Part shown: piece after piece, positions 18,855 to 26,995 of the stretch | Position numbering within the stretch: the stretch's first letter is position 1 | Layout of the letters: the number at the start of each line of letters is the position of its first letter | Assembly (NCBI RefSeq): GCF_013044505.1 | Contig: NZ_JABERD010000011.1 | Location: 1 to 64,000 of the forward strand | DNA: 64,000 bases | Source: Streptomyces sp. S3(2020) | GTDB taxonomy: Bacteria > Actinomycetota > Actinomycetes > Streptomycetales > Streptomycetaceae | Direction of reading: 5' to 3' | Program-made: the position numbers and the translations under genes | The notes under the pieces: model-generated | The model's input: the letters and a program-made list of their open reading frames with translations, nothing else | The model's database searches: none | What the model was told of the DNA's origin: nothing

Positions 18855-20090
18855 TCACTCCGTGACGGTGGGCAGGAGCGTCTCGCGCGCCTTGGGCAGG
18901 ACGTTCTCGATGTAGTCGTCCACGGCGGTGTCCAGGCCGATGTCGTGCTGCGCCCGCTCCGACAGGTACCAGCGGTGTTCGAGCAGCTCGTGGTAGATCT
19001 CGGCCGGGTCCATCGACCCGCGCAGGTCGAGCGGCACCGCGCGCACGGTCGGCCGGAAGACGTCCCGCACCCAGCGGTGGGCGAGGACCTCGGGGCGGGC
19101 GCCGAGGGGGTCGCCCGGGGCGTAGTCGTCCTGGGTGGCCATCCAGCTCTCCAGGTCGTTCAGCAGCCGCCGGGCCTGGTTCTCCTCGGTGTCCAGGCCC
19201 GTCAGCCGCAGCAGCTGGCGCTGGTGGTGTCCGGCGTCCACGACCTTGGGCACGAAGGTGACCGTGTCCCCGTTGGCCGCGTGCTCGATCTGCATCTCGG
19301 CCACGTCGAAACCGAGCTCGTTGAGACGGCGGATCCGGCGCTCGATGTAGTGGTACTTGCCCGCCGGATAGACGGAGGTGCGGGTCAGCTCGTCCCACAG
19401 ACCTTGGTAGCGGGCGCAGATCTCCATGCCGAACTCGATCGGGTCGACGGAGGGGTGCAGCGCCCCGGAGGCCTCCAGGTCGAGGAGCTCGCCGCTGATG
19501 TTCACCCGCGCGAGGTCGAGGTCGTACTCGCGCTGTCCGTTGCTGAGCTGTGGGTGCAGGTCGCCGGTCTCGGCGTCGACGAGGTAGGCGGCGTAGGCGC
19601 CCGCGTCACGGCGGAACAGGGTGTTCGACAGGGAGCAGTCGCCCCAGGCGAACCCGGCCAGGTGCAGCCGGACCAGCAGCACGGCCAGCGCGTCCATGAG
19701 GCGGTGCATGGTGGCGGGGCGCATGGTCGTCTCGAACATCGACCGGTACGGCATGGAGCCGGTGAGGTGGCGGGTGACCAGGACGGACTCCAGCGGTTCG
19801 CCGTTCCGGTCGGTGCGGCCGGTGACCACGGCGAGGGGGTCCACGGAGGGGATCGCGAGCCGGTCGAGGTCGCGGAGCATGTCGTACTCGTTGAGGGCGG
19901 GCCGCTCGGCGAGCTCCTTGACGGCGATCACCTCGTCGCCGGCGCGGGCGTAGCGCACGACATGCCGGGATATGCCGCGCGGCAGCGGGACCAGGACCTC
20001 TTCCGGCCACTCCTCCAGGGGGACGTCCCACGGCAGCTCCAGCAGGAGCGCGGGGTGCTCCGGGTTCGTCGCGCTGATCTGGAGTGCCAT
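18855..20090 (-). CDS. DUF4032 domain protein, kinase-like fold
   Basis: The 411-residue protein matches the DUF4032 family. Its N-terminal part resembles lipopolysaccharide-kinase/aminoglycoside-kinase folds: a lysine in the VIAVKELAERPALNEYD region, an HLAGFAWGDCSLSNTLF catalytic-loop-like segment, and YLVDAETGD in the metal-binding position. The remaining half is the family-specific domain (GMEICARYQGLWDELT onward). No membrane segments are visible. The function is unknown; a phosphotransferase activity is plausible from the motifs. It is convergent with the Usp gene and lies 41 bases downstream of the MBL hydrolase gene on the same strand. Confidence 0.85.
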   Translation of the reverse strand: MALQISATNPEHPALLLELPWDVPLEEWPEEVLVPLPRGISRHVVRYARAGDEVIAVKELAERPALNEYDMLRDLDRLAIPSVDPLAVVTGRTDRNGEPLESVLVTRHLTGSMPYRSMFETTMRPATMHRLMDALAVLLVRLHLAGFAWGDCSLSNTLFRRDAGAYAAYLVDAETGDLHPQLSNGQREYDLDLARVNISGELLDLEASGALHPSVDPIEFGMEICARYQGLWDELTRTSVYPAGKYHYIERRIRRLNELGFDVAEMQIEHAANGDTVTFVPKVVDAGHHQRQLLRLTGLDTEENQARRLLNDLESWMATQDDYAPGDPLGARPEVLAHRWVRDVFRPTVRAVPLDLRGSMDPAEIYHELLEHRWYLSERAQHDIGLDTAVDDYIENVLPKARETLLPTVTE

Positions 20091-20131
20091 GGGCCGTTCG
20101 TCCTCGCCTCGCGGGTGATCGTCACCTCACC

Positions 20132-20878
20132 TTAGAGGGCGCGCTCCCTGGCCTGAAGTGCCGCTTCACGGACCGGACCGCGGTGCGCCGGACCGTGGCC
20201 GGGGAGCAGGAGGTCGCCCTCCAGGGCGGCGAGGACGTCCAGCGAGGCCACGGCGCGGGCGCGCTCGTGGTGGAACATGTCCGGGAGCAGTTGAGGTCCC
20301 TTGATCCGCGAGGTCGGGTGGCCGCTCACCAGGGCGTCACCGGAGATCAGTACGCCGGTGTCCGGGAGGTGGAAGGCGGCGTGTCCGTCGGTGTGGCCCG
20401 GGGTGTGCACGGGGACCGGCCGGCCCGGCAGGTCGAGGGCGCCCTCGGAGGGGAACGCCTCGGGGGCGGTCACCGGGACGTGGGCCTTGCCGCCGGAGCG
20501 GATCGCGTGCAGCGCCCACGGCACGACACCCGGCCGCCAGCCGTTGCGCACCACGTCACCGACGGTCACCTGGTGCAGGAACTCCCGGCGGGCGTGCGGT
20601 ACTTCGGCGTCATGGAGGTACACGGGCGTGCCGTACGTGGCGCGCAGGTACTCGGCCGAACCCAGGTGGTCGTTGTGGGCGTGCGTGATCAGCACCGCGG
20701 CGACCGCCTCGGGTGAACCGCCCACCTGCGCAAGGGAGGCGAGCACCTGCTCGCGGTCCCCGGGGTAGCCGGTGTCGACCAGGGTGACGGCGTCCCCCTC
20801 GGTGAGGATCACCCAGTTGGTGTTGCTCCCGTGCACCAGGTAGGTGCCGGCGGCGACTTGCTGCACGTCCGTCTGCAT
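20132..20878 (-). CDS. MBL-fold metallo-hydrolase
   Basis: The 248-residue protein carries the metallo-beta-lactamase signature THAHNDHLGS, a VHTPGHTDGHAAF second histidine motif, a GDALVSGHP Asp ligand and a terminal LLPGHGPA. It therefore binds two metal ions in a typical glyoxalase-II-like site. No signal peptide is present, so it acts in the cytoplasm; the substrate is not evident. The ATG at 20878 (MQTDVQQVAAG) is chosen by family alignment; a longer in-frame extension is arginine-rich and unlikely. A strong hairpin separates it from the upstream AlkB gene. Confidence 0.88.
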   Translation of the reverse strand: MQTDVQQVAAGTYLVHGSNTNWVILTEGDAVTLVDTGYPGDREQVLASLAQVGGSPEAVAAVLITHAHNDHLGSAEYLRATYGTPVYLHDAEVPHARREFLHQVTVGDVVRNGWRPGVVPWALHAIRSGGKAHVPVTAPEAFPSEGALDLPGRPVPVHTPGHTDGHAAFHLPDTGVLISGDALVSGHPTSRIKGPQLLPDMFHHERARAVASLDVLAALEGDLLLPGHGPAHRGPVREAALQARERAL

Positions 20879-21036
20879 GATCGTCCCGAGGGGTGAGGTG
20901 CCTGCTCGACAGGCACAGCAAAGCAGACCGGACGGGGGCCGGAGTCGGCGGGTCCGGTCGCGTCCCGAAGAGCGGGCGCGCCAGGACAAGGCACCCCAGT
21001 GGGCGGGCCGTAACCGCCCCCCCCCGTGCGGCGGAA

Positions 21037-21071
21037 GGGCTGCCTCCGGCGCCGTCCGCCGGAGGCAGCCC
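21037..21071 (-). terminator. Hairpin terminator downstream of the AlkB-type gene
   Basis: A perfect 15-base stem (21037-21051 paired with 21057-21071) closes a five-base loop, beginning 33 bases past the AlkB stop. There is no U tract on the minus strand, which is usual for Streptomyces hairpin terminators. The 226-base interval to the MBL start (20879-21104) holds nothing else that I can recognise. Confidence 0.65.
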
Positions 21072-21104
21072 CCCGCGTGCCTCCGAAGCAGCCGCCTCTC
21101 TGCC

Positions 21105-21731
21105 TCAGTGCACGCCGTGCGGGCGGAACTGGACGCTGATGCGCGGTCCCGCGGCGCGCGCGGTCTTCGGTACGGAGTGCTCCCAGGTCCGCTGGCAGGA
21201 GCCGCCCATCACGATCAGGTCGCCGTGGCCCAGCGGGCGGCGCACGGCACCGCCGCCGCGCATCGGACGCAGCAGCAGATCGCGGGGCGCGCCGAGGGAG
21301 AGGATGGCGACCATGGTGTCCTCACGGGCGCCCCGGCCGATCCGGTCGCCGTGCCAGGCGACGCTGTCCCGGCCGTCGCGGTAGAGGCAGAGCCCGGCCG
21401 TGGTGAACGGCTCGCCCAGTTCGGCGGCGTAGTGCGCGGTGAGCGCCTCGCGGGCCTCTGTCAGCACCGGGTGCGGCAGTGCGTCGGCCACGCCGTAGAA
21501 CGCCAGCAGCCGCGGTACGTCGACGACCTGGTCGTACATCGTGCGGCGCTCGGCCCGCCAGGGGACCTCGGAGGCGAGCTGTTCGAACAGCGGGTCGGAG
21601 CCGCCGAGCCATCCGGGGAGCACGTCGATCCAGGCACCGTGGCCGAGCTCGGTCCGGCGGATCCCGTCGAGGGGGCCGAGCCGCAGGTCGTCGGTCTGGT
21701 CGAAGAGCGAGGCCTGGAGGTGCGTGGTCAT
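21105..21731 (-). CDS. AlkB-like alpha-ketoglutarate/Fe(II)-dependent dioxygenase
   Basis: The 208-residue protein has the AlkB fold signature. The HxD iron motif is WHGDR, the distal His is in TWEHSVPK, and the 2-oxoglutarate-binding arginine is in RISVQFRPH. Family members oxidatively remove alkyl groups from nucleobases. The ATG at 21731 (MTTHLQASLFDQ) fits the family N-terminus. The gene is divergent from the TetR gene at 21838 across a 106-base region containing two dyads, so the TetR protein might also affect it, though their functions are not obviously connected. Confidence 0.9.
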   Translation of the reverse strand: MTTHLQASLFDQTDDLRLGPLDGIRRTELGHGAWIDVLPGWLGGSDPLFEQLASEVPWRAERRTMYDQVVDVPRLLAFYGVADALPHPVLTEAREALTAHYAAELGEPFTTAGLCLYRDGRDSVAWHGDRIGRGAREDTMVAILSLGAPRDLLLRPMRGGGAVRRPLGHGDLIVMGGSCQRTWEHSVPKTARAAGPRISVQFRPHGVH

Positions 21732-21787
21732 GGGTCCAGCGTACTCCTTATTCGAAAATGTGTTCCCATTCGAATTCTCGGCCCTTT

Positions 21788-21822
21788 CGATACATTGATG
21801 TATCGGATACATTCCCGTATCG
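21788..21822. promoter_or_regulatory. Tandem palindromic TetR operator candidates
   Basis: CGATACAT (21788-21795) and ATGTATCG (21798-21805) form a perfect 8+8 dyad with a TG centre. A second, looser dyad, GATAC (21806-21810) and GTATC (21817-21821), directly follows. Both lie in an AT-rich patch just upstream of the TetR start codon, the classic place for autoregulatory operators. Two further TTCGAA palindromes lie between 21750 and 21780, nearer the divergent AlkB gene. Confidence 0.6.
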
Positions 21823-21837
21823 AACGGAGGTCCGGGC

Positions 21838-22458
21838 ATGACGGTGGAGATCAAGCGCGTGACCAAACGCCGGGTCCGCACGCGCGCGAACCTGCTGGAC
21901 GCGGCCTTCGCGGTGTTCGCCGCCAAGGGGTTCGGGCGGGTCTCCATCGAGGAGGTCTGCGAGGCCGCCGGGTACAGCCGGGGCGCCTTCTACTCGAACT
22001 TCGACAGCCTGGACGAGCTGTTCTTCGCCCTCTACCAGCAGCGGGCCGACCTGATCGCCGACCAGGTGGCCGGAGCGCTCGCCCTCGACGGACCGGACCT
22101 CGACGTGACCGCCGCCGTCGACCGCGTCACCGAGGTGCTGCTTCTGGACCGGGACTGGCTGCTGGTGAAGACGGACTTCCTGGTGTACGCCGCCAGGGAA
22201 CCGGCCGTGGCCGAGACCCTGCTGGAACACCGGGCGCGCCTGCGCCAGGCCATCACCGAACGACTGGGCCGCGCCCAGGGCCACACCACGCTGCCCGCCG
22301 TGCTCGGCGGCCGTGACGGCGCCGCCCATGCCGTGGTGGCCGCGTACGACGGAGTCACCACCCAACTGCTGCTGGACCGGGACGTCGAACGCGCCCGCGC
22401 CTGGCTCAAGCAACTGCTCACCGCGCTGCTGACCGACAGCAGCGACACCACCGTATGA
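21838..22458 (+). CDS. TetR-family transcriptional regulator
   Basis: The 206-residue protein has an N-terminal TetR helix-turn-helix (ANLLDAAFAVFAAKGFGRVSIEEVCEAAG, then YSRGAFYSNFDSLDELF) and an all-helical ligand-binding domain. The CGGAGG site is seven bases before the ATG. It is followed after 16 bases by the FAD dehydrogenase gene, which it probably represses together with itself through the palindromes immediately upstream. The inducer may be a steroid- or hydrophobic-type substrate of that enzyme; this is inference. Confidence 0.9.
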   Translation: MTVEIKRVTKRRVRTRANLLDAAFAVFAAKGFGRVSIEEVCEAAGYSRGAFYSNFDSLDELFFALYQQRADLIADQVAGALALDGPDLDVTAAVDRVTEVLLLDRDWLLVKTDFLVYAAREPAVAETLLEHRARLRQAITERLGRAQGHTTLPAVLGGRDGAAHAVVAAYDGVTTQLLLDRDVERARAWLKQLLTALLTDSSDTTV

Positions 22459-22474
22459 GGAAGGGACGGTCGCC

Positions 22475-24148
22475 ATGGATGCCGACGTCATCGTCGTCGG
22501 AGCGGGCCTCGCTGGCCTGGTCGCCGCGCACGAACTGACCAGCCAGGGCCGCAGGGTCGCGCTGGTCGACCAGGAGAACGCCGCCAACCTCGGCGGCCAG
22601 GCCTTCTGGTCCTTCGGCGGGCTCTTCCTCGTCGACTCCCCGGAGCAGCGGCGCCTGGGCATCAAGGACTCCTTCGACCTCGCCTGGAGCGACTGGCAGG
22701 GCAGCGCCCGGTTCGACCGCGAGGACGACGAGGACTCCTGGGCGGTGCGCTGGGCCCGCGCCTATGTCGAGTTCGCGGCGGGGGAGAAGCGGTCCTGGCT
22801 GGAGGGGCACGGCATCAAGTTCCTGCCGACCGTCGGCTGGGCCGAACGCGGTGACCTGCGCGCCCACGGGCACGGCAACTCCGTACCCCGCTTCCACGTC
22901 TCGTGGGGCACCGGCACGGGCGTCGTCGAACCCTTCGTCGACTACGCCAAGCAGGCCGCCCGCGACGGGCTGCTCACCTTCTACTACCGCCACCAGGTCG
23001 ACGAACTCGTCATCGAGGACGGGCAGGCGCGCGGCGTGCGCGGCACCGTCCTCGCCGAGGACAACTCCGCACGGGGCGTGAAGTCCAACCGCGACAGCGT
23101 CGGCGACTTCGAACTCACCGCCCAGGCCGTCGTCGTCACCAGCGGCGGCATCGGAGCCGACCACGACATCGTCCGCCGCTACTGGCCCGAACGCCTCGGC
23201 ACCCCGCCCACCGAGATGGTCACCGGCGTCCCCGCCTACGTCGACGGCCGGATGCTCGACATCAGCGCGGAGGCGGGCGTACGACTCGTGAACCGCGACC
23301 GCATGTGGCACTACACCGAGGGCATCCAGAACTGGGACCCGATCTGGCCCGGCCACGGCATCCGCATCCTGCCCGGACCGTCCTCGATGTGGTTCGACGC
23401 CCTGGGCCGCCGGCTGCCCGAGCCGTGTCTGCCCGGCTACGACACCCTCGGCACCCTGAAGTACCTGCGCACCACCGAGGACATCGCCGGCCACGACCAC
23501 TCGTGGTTCATCCTCACCCAGAAGATCATCGAGAAGGAGTTCGCGCTGTCGGGCTCCGAGCAGAACCCCGACATCACCGCCAAGGACCGGATCGGGTTCC
23601 TCAAGGAGCGGATCCTCGGCAAGGGTGCCCCGGGGCCGGTCGACGCGTTCCTGCGCAACGGGGCGGACTTCGTGACCGCGCCCGACCTGGAGCAGCTCGT
23701 GGAGAAGATGAACGCCCTGACGGACAAGCCGCTCCTCGACGCGGCCGTGGTACGCCGCCAGATCGAGGCCCGCGACCTCCAGATCGCCAACCCGTACAGC
23801 AAGGACGCCCAGATCCAGGGCATCCGCAACGCCCGCCGCTACATCGGCGACAAGCTCGGCCGGGTCGCCACCCCGCACCGCATCCTCGACGCGGACGCCG
23901 GCCCGCTGATCGGCGTCAAACTGCACGTCCTCACCCGCAAGACCCTCGGCGGCATCCAGACCGACCTGGACTCCCGAGCCCTGGACGCCGACGGCAACCC
24001 GATCGGCGGTCTGTACGCGGCGGGCGAGGTGGCCGGCTTCGGCGGCGGCGGCGTGCACGGCTACAACGCGCTGGAGGGCACCTTCCTCGGCGGCTGCCTG
24101 TTCTCCGGGCGCGCGGCGGGCCGTGCGGCGGCACGACAGACCGGCTGA
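22475..24148 (+). CDS. FAD-binding dehydrogenase (fumarate reductase / 3-ketosteroid dehydrogenase-like)
   Basis: The 557-residue flavoprotein opens with the dinucleotide-binding motif VVGAGLAGLVAAHEL. It ends with the FAD-contact signature GLYAAGEVAGFGGGGVHGYNALEGTFLGGC seen in the succinate/fumarate/KstD superfamily. No signal peptide or membrane segment is visible. Members of this particular subfamily are annotated only as FAD-binding dehydrogenases; the substrate is unknown. It is co-transcribed with, and probably controlled by, the TetR gene 16 bases upstream. Confidence 0.88.
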   Translation: MDADVIVVGAGLAGLVAAHELTSQGRRVALVDQENAANLGGQAFWSFGGLFLVDSPEQRRLGIKDSFDLAWSDWQGSARFDREDDEDSWAVRWARAYVEFAAGEKRSWLEGHGIKFLPTVGWAERGDLRAHGHGNSVPRFHVSWGTGTGVVEPFVDYAKQAARDGLLTFYYRHQVDELVIEDGQARGVRGTVLAEDNSARGVKSNRDSVGDFELTAQAVVVTSGGIGADHDIVRRYWPERLGTPPTEMVTGVPAYVDGRMLDISAEAGVRLVNRDRMWHYTEGIQNWDPIWPGHGIRILPGPSSMWFDALGRRLPEPCLPGYDTLGTLKYLRTTEDIAGHDHSWFILTQKIIEKEFALSGSEQNPDITAKDRIGFLKERILGKGAPGPVDAFLRNGADFVTAPDLEQLVEKMNALTDKPLLDAAVVRRQIEARDLQIANPYSKDAQIQGIRNARRYIGDKLGRVATPHRILDADAGPLIGVKLHVLTRKTLGGIQTDLDSRALDADGNPIGGLYAAGEVAGFGGGGVHGYNALEGTFLGGCLFSGRAAGRAAARQTG

Positions 24149-24169
24149 GAGCCGGATCGGCGGGCGGGC

Positions 24170-24255
24170 GGGCGTGGCGCTGCGGTCGGTCGAAGGGCTG
24201 GGCCGGCGGGCGTGGCGTCGCCGTCGGTCGTGGAGCTGAGCCGGTGGGCGTGGCG
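24170..24255. repeat. Degenerate 38-base tandem repeat (two full copies and one partial)
   Basis: GGGCGTGGCG recurs at 24170, 24208 and 24246, exactly 38 bases apart. The first two units match at 30 of 38 positions, each carrying GTCGGTCG and an AGCTG/GGCTG-GCCGG tail; the third decays after the first ten or so bases. The array fills most of the space between the FAD dehydrogenase stop and the convergent DUF488 gene. I see no gene or hairpin function for it. Confidence 0.6.
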
Positions 24256-24283
24256 CAGCGCAGGGCCGTAGTCCCTTCGGCCG

Positions 24284-24631
24284 TCAGTCCAGCAGACGCG
24301 CGAGTACGGCCGCGTGGCTCTCCTGCGGAGCCTTCGCGGCCGTCAGGAGCGTGACGGGTCCCTTGCCGGCCAGTTCACGCACGTGGGCCAGGAGCTCGGC
24401 CGCCTCCGGGGCGGCGAGCTCCGCCTCGTACCGTCCGGCGAACTCCTCGTAGGTCCCCTCGCCCGCGTGGTACCAGCGGCGCAGCTCCGTCGACGGGGTC
24501 ATGGCCTTGGGCCACTCGTCCACCCGCGCCGCGTCCTTCGACAGGCCGCGCGGCCACAGCCGGTCGACCAGGACACGTACGCCGTCCTCCGGCTCGGGCG
24601 ACTCGTAGACGCGGCGCACGCGAACGCTCAT
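24284..24631 (-). CDS. DUF488-family protein
   Basis: The 115-residue protein starts MSVRVRRVYESPEPEDG. It contains the family hallmarks VLVDRLWPRGLSK near the start, WYHAGEGTYEEFAGRYEAEL in the middle and VTLLTAAKAPQESHAAVL at the end. DUF488 proteins are small, widespread, cytoplasmic and uncharacterised. The ATG at 24631 is chosen by alignment. It stands alone, convergent with the FAD dehydrogenase gene and divergent from the M1 peptidase gene. Confidence 0.88.
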   Translation of the reverse strand: MSVRVRRVYESPEPEDGVRVLVDRLWPRGLSKDAARVDEWPKAMTPSTELRRWYHAGEGTYEEFAGRYEAELAAPEAAELLAHVRELAGKGPVTLLTAAKAPQESHAAVLARLLD

Positions 24632-24701
24632 GGTGGGGCCCTCCAGGGGGTGGTGACGTGCCGGGAGCGTACTTCGGGGAGCGGCGCGACTTGACCGGCT
24701 C

Positions 24702-24729
24702 AAGGGTGAGTTCCCCCGAGATCACCCTT
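24702..24729. promoter_or_regulatory. Inverted repeat upstream of the M1 peptidase gene
   Basis: AAGGGTGA (24702-24709) and TCACCCTT (24722-24729) are perfect 8-base arms around a 12-base centre, in the 139-base gap between two divergent genes. TTGACC at 24691-24696 could be a -35 box just before it, although no well-spaced -10 box follows. A protein-binding dyad is the likeliest reading. Confidence 0.45.
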
Positions 24730-24770
24730 AGTGTGAAGCCGACTGCCACCCCCCAACCGCAGGAGCGCAC

Positions 24771-26156
24771 GTGCCGCAGGCCGTCAGACGCACCTTCGTC
24801 CTCGGAACCTCCCCCGTCGCCCTGGTGGCGCTGCTCGGGGCGGCCGCACCCCCGTCGGCCGGCTCGTCCGGCGCGGGCGACCCCTACTTCCCGCTGGCCG
24901 GCAACGGCGGTTACCACGTCGGCCACTACGACCTGACCCTGCGCTACGACACGGACAGCCGCCGTCTCGACGGCAAAGCCGTCCTCCACGCCCGCGCCAC
25001 CCAGAACCTGAGCCGCTTCGACCTCGACCTCAACGGACTGAAGGTCACGGGCCTGACCGTCGGCCGCGACAAGGCGGACTTCCGTCGCGACGGACAGGAA
25101 CTCGTGGTCACCCCGCGCAAGGCGCTGAAGAAGGGACAGTGGTTCCGCGTCACCGTCACCTATCACGGCAAGCCCGCCCCGGTCACCGACCCGGACGGCT
25201 CCCTCGACGGCTGGATCCCCACCGACGACGGCGCCTTCGTCGCCGGGGAACCGCAGGGCGCGATGACCTGGTTCCCCGCGAACAACCACCCCAAGGACAA
25301 GGCGTCGTACGACTTCGAGATCACCGTGCCCAAGGGGCGCACCGCGGTCGCCAACGGCGTGTTCCGGGGGCAGACGACCTCCCACGGGCGGACCACGTAC
25401 CGCTGGCGCCAGTCCGAGCCCATGGCCGCCTACCTGGCCACGGCGACGGTCGGGAAGTTCAAGGTGGAGCGGTACACCACCCGCGACGGCATCCAGGTCT
25501 ACAACGCCGTCGACCCGCGCGAGGCGGACGCCGCCGCACCCGTCCTGAAGAAGCTGCCGTCCGTCCTGGCCTGGGAGAGCAAGCTCTTCGGGCCCTACCC
25601 GTTCAAGGCGGCCGGCGCGATCGTGGACCGCGCCCCGAACGTCGGGTACGCGCTGGAGACACAGACGCGGCCCGTGTACGACCAGGCCCCGGACCTGAGC
25701 ACCCTCGTCCACGAGAGCGCCCACCAGTGGTTCGGCGACTCCGTCAGCCTGACCTCGTGGAAGGACATCTGGCTCAACGAGGGCTTCGCGACCTACGCCG
25801 AGTGGCTCTACGCCGAGCAGCACGGCGGCGACAGCGCGCAGACGACCTTCGACGAGCTGTACGCCGAGCCGGCGAGCGACGGGCTCTGGGAGTTCCCGCC
25901 CGGTGACCCGGGCAGCGGCGCGAACATCTTCGGCACGCCCGTCTACGCCCGGGGCGCGATGGCCCTGCACCAGCTCCGCAAGGCCGTCGGGGACCGGGTG
26001 TTCTTCCGGATCCTGCGGGCCTGGGCCGGCGAACACCGCGACGGCCACGGGACGACCGCGCAGCTCGTGCGGCTGGCGGAACGGGAGTCCGGCAAGGACC
26101 TGGACGCACTGTTCAGGACATGGGTGTACCAGCAGGGCAAACCGACCGCTCCCTAG
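24771..26156 (+). CDS. Secreted M1-family metallopeptidase
   Basis: The 461-residue protein has a signal-type N-terminus (RRTFVLGTSPVALVALLGAAAPPSAG). A beta-sandwich domain is followed by a gluzincin catalytic domain with HESAHQWFGDSV and the third zinc ligand in WLNEGFATYAEW. The exopeptidase GAMEN motif is replaced by GYALETQ, common in this bacterial subgroup. Length is about half that of full aminopeptidase N, as it lacks the C-terminal helical domain. The GTG at 24771 has AGGAG nine bases upstream. It stands alone before the repeat and the L,D-transpeptidase operon. Confidence 0.9.
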   Translation: MPQAVRRTFVLGTSPVALVALLGAAAPPSAGSSGAGDPYFPLAGNGGYHVGHYDLTLRYDTDSRRLDGKAVLHARATQNLSRFDLDLNGLKVTGLTVGRDKADFRRDGQELVVTPRKALKKGQWFRVTVTYHGKPAPVTDPDGSLDGWIPTDDGAFVAGEPQGAMTWFPANNHPKDKASYDFEITVPKGRTAVANGVFRGQTTSHGRTTYRWRQSEPMAAYLATATVGKFKVERYTTRDGIQVYNAVDPREADAAAPVLKKLPSVLAWESKLFGPYPFKAAGAIVDRAPNVGYALETQTRPVYDQAPDLSTLVHESAHQWFGDSVSLTSWKDIWLNEGFATYAEWLYAEQHGGDSAQTTFDELYAEPASDGLWEFPPGDPGSGANIFGTPVYARGAMALHQLRKAVGDRVFFRILRAWAGEHRDGHGTTAQLVRLAERESGKDLDALFRTWVYQQGKPTAP

Positions 26157-26195
26157 AACCTGACGAGTTCCAAAAGAACCTGACGAGTTCCAAAC
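26156..26195 (+). repeat. Perfect 20-base tandem duplication before the L,D-transpeptidase operon
   Basis: Two adjacent copies of a 20-base unit (26156-26175 and 26176-26195) differ only at the last base. Each contains GAAC and GTTC separated by seven bases, an imperfect dyad. The first copy begins on the last base of the M1 peptidase stop codon, and the second ends 22 bases before the next start. A repeated 20-base spacing puts both copies on the same DNA face, as expected for a regulator site, but a recent slippage duplication is equally possible. Confidence 0.7.
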
Positions 26196-26217
26196 AAGTG
26201 TCGGCGAGGGTCGACGC

Positions 26218-26976
26218 ATGATCACACGCAAGCCTCATGTCGCCCTGCTGGCCGCCTCCCTCGTGCTCACCGGGTGCGGGGGAGGAGCGGCGGCGACCTC
26301 CGAGCGGCCGCCGGCGGTGGCGGCCCCCGACCGGACGCCGACCACCACGACCATCCAGCCCGCGCCGACGCTCTCCCTGGAGGTCGCCCCGCAGCAACTG
26401 CCGGGCCTGGGACCCAGAACGTGGGCGAAGGTGCCGGACGACGCCCGCCAGGCCGTCGTCGTCACCGGACGCGGCAAGAACTCCTCGCGGTCCACCGTCG
26501 TCCTGTACGAGCGCACCGAGACGGGCTGGGAGGCCGGGGAGGCGTGGCCCGCGCACAACGCGCTGCGCGGCTGGACGGACGACCACGTCGCCGGCGATCT
26601 GCACTCGCCCATCGGTGTCTTCGGCCTCACCGACGCCGGCGGGCTGCTCCGCGACCCCGGCACCCGGCTGCCCTACGACCAGGGCAGCGGCTTCACCGTG
26701 GGCGGCACCGGCTTCGAGGGCGAACCCCTGGCGGGCTCCTTCGACTACGTCATCGCGATCAACTACAACCGCAAGGCGGGCACTTCACCGCTCGACTGGA
26801 CCCGGCCGCTCGGCGCGAACCGCGGCGGCGGGATATGGCTGCACGTCGACCACGGCGGGCCCACCCACGGCTGCGTCAGCATCGCCGAGGAGCACATGAA
26901 GAAGCTCCTGCTGGCACTGGACCCGGACCGTCATCCGGTCGTCGTCATGGGCGACGCCGACTCGCTGGCCCGCTGA
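26218..26976 (+). CDS. L,D-transpeptidase (YkuD-type) lipoprotein
   Basis: The 252-residue protein has a lipoprotein signal ending in the lipobox LTGC (Cys19), a Thr/Pro-rich linker and a C-terminal YkuD catalytic domain. The domain has WLHVDHGG and the catalytic THGCVSI. The residue after Cys-hydrophobic is Ser, where Arg or Asn is usual. The family forms 3-3 cross-links in peptidoglycan outside the membrane. The gene is 19 bases upstream of a response regulator and likely co-transcribed with the two-component system, which suggests envelope sensing. Confidence 0.87.
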   Translation: MITRKPHVALLAASLVLTGCGGGAAATSERPPAVAAPDRTPTTTTIQPAPTLSLEVAPQQLPGLGPRTWAKVPDDARQAVVVTGRGKNSSRSTVVLYERTETGWEAGEAWPAHNALRGWTDDHVAGDLHSPIGVFGLTDAGGLLRDPGTRLPYDQGSGFTVGGTGFEGEPLAGSFDYVIAINYNRKAGTSPLDWTRPLGANRGGGIWLHVDHGGPTHGCVSIAEEHMKKLLLALDPDRHPVVVMGDADSLAR

Positions 26977-26995
26977 TCGGCTTAGGATCCGCCAG

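Noticed and set aside
22418..24058. 546-codon open frame antisense to the FAD dehydrogenase
   Set aside because: Shadow frame; the sense strand has a complete flavoprotein with both FAD motifs.
25660..25680. Missing GAMEN motif in the M1 peptidase as evidence of inactivity
   Set aside because: The zinc site and third ligand are intact and a variant sequence here is usual in this short bacterial subgroup.
24375..26231. 618-codon open frame antisense to the M1 peptidase and running through DUF488
   Set aside because: No domain or signal; composition follows codon third-position GC of the real genes.
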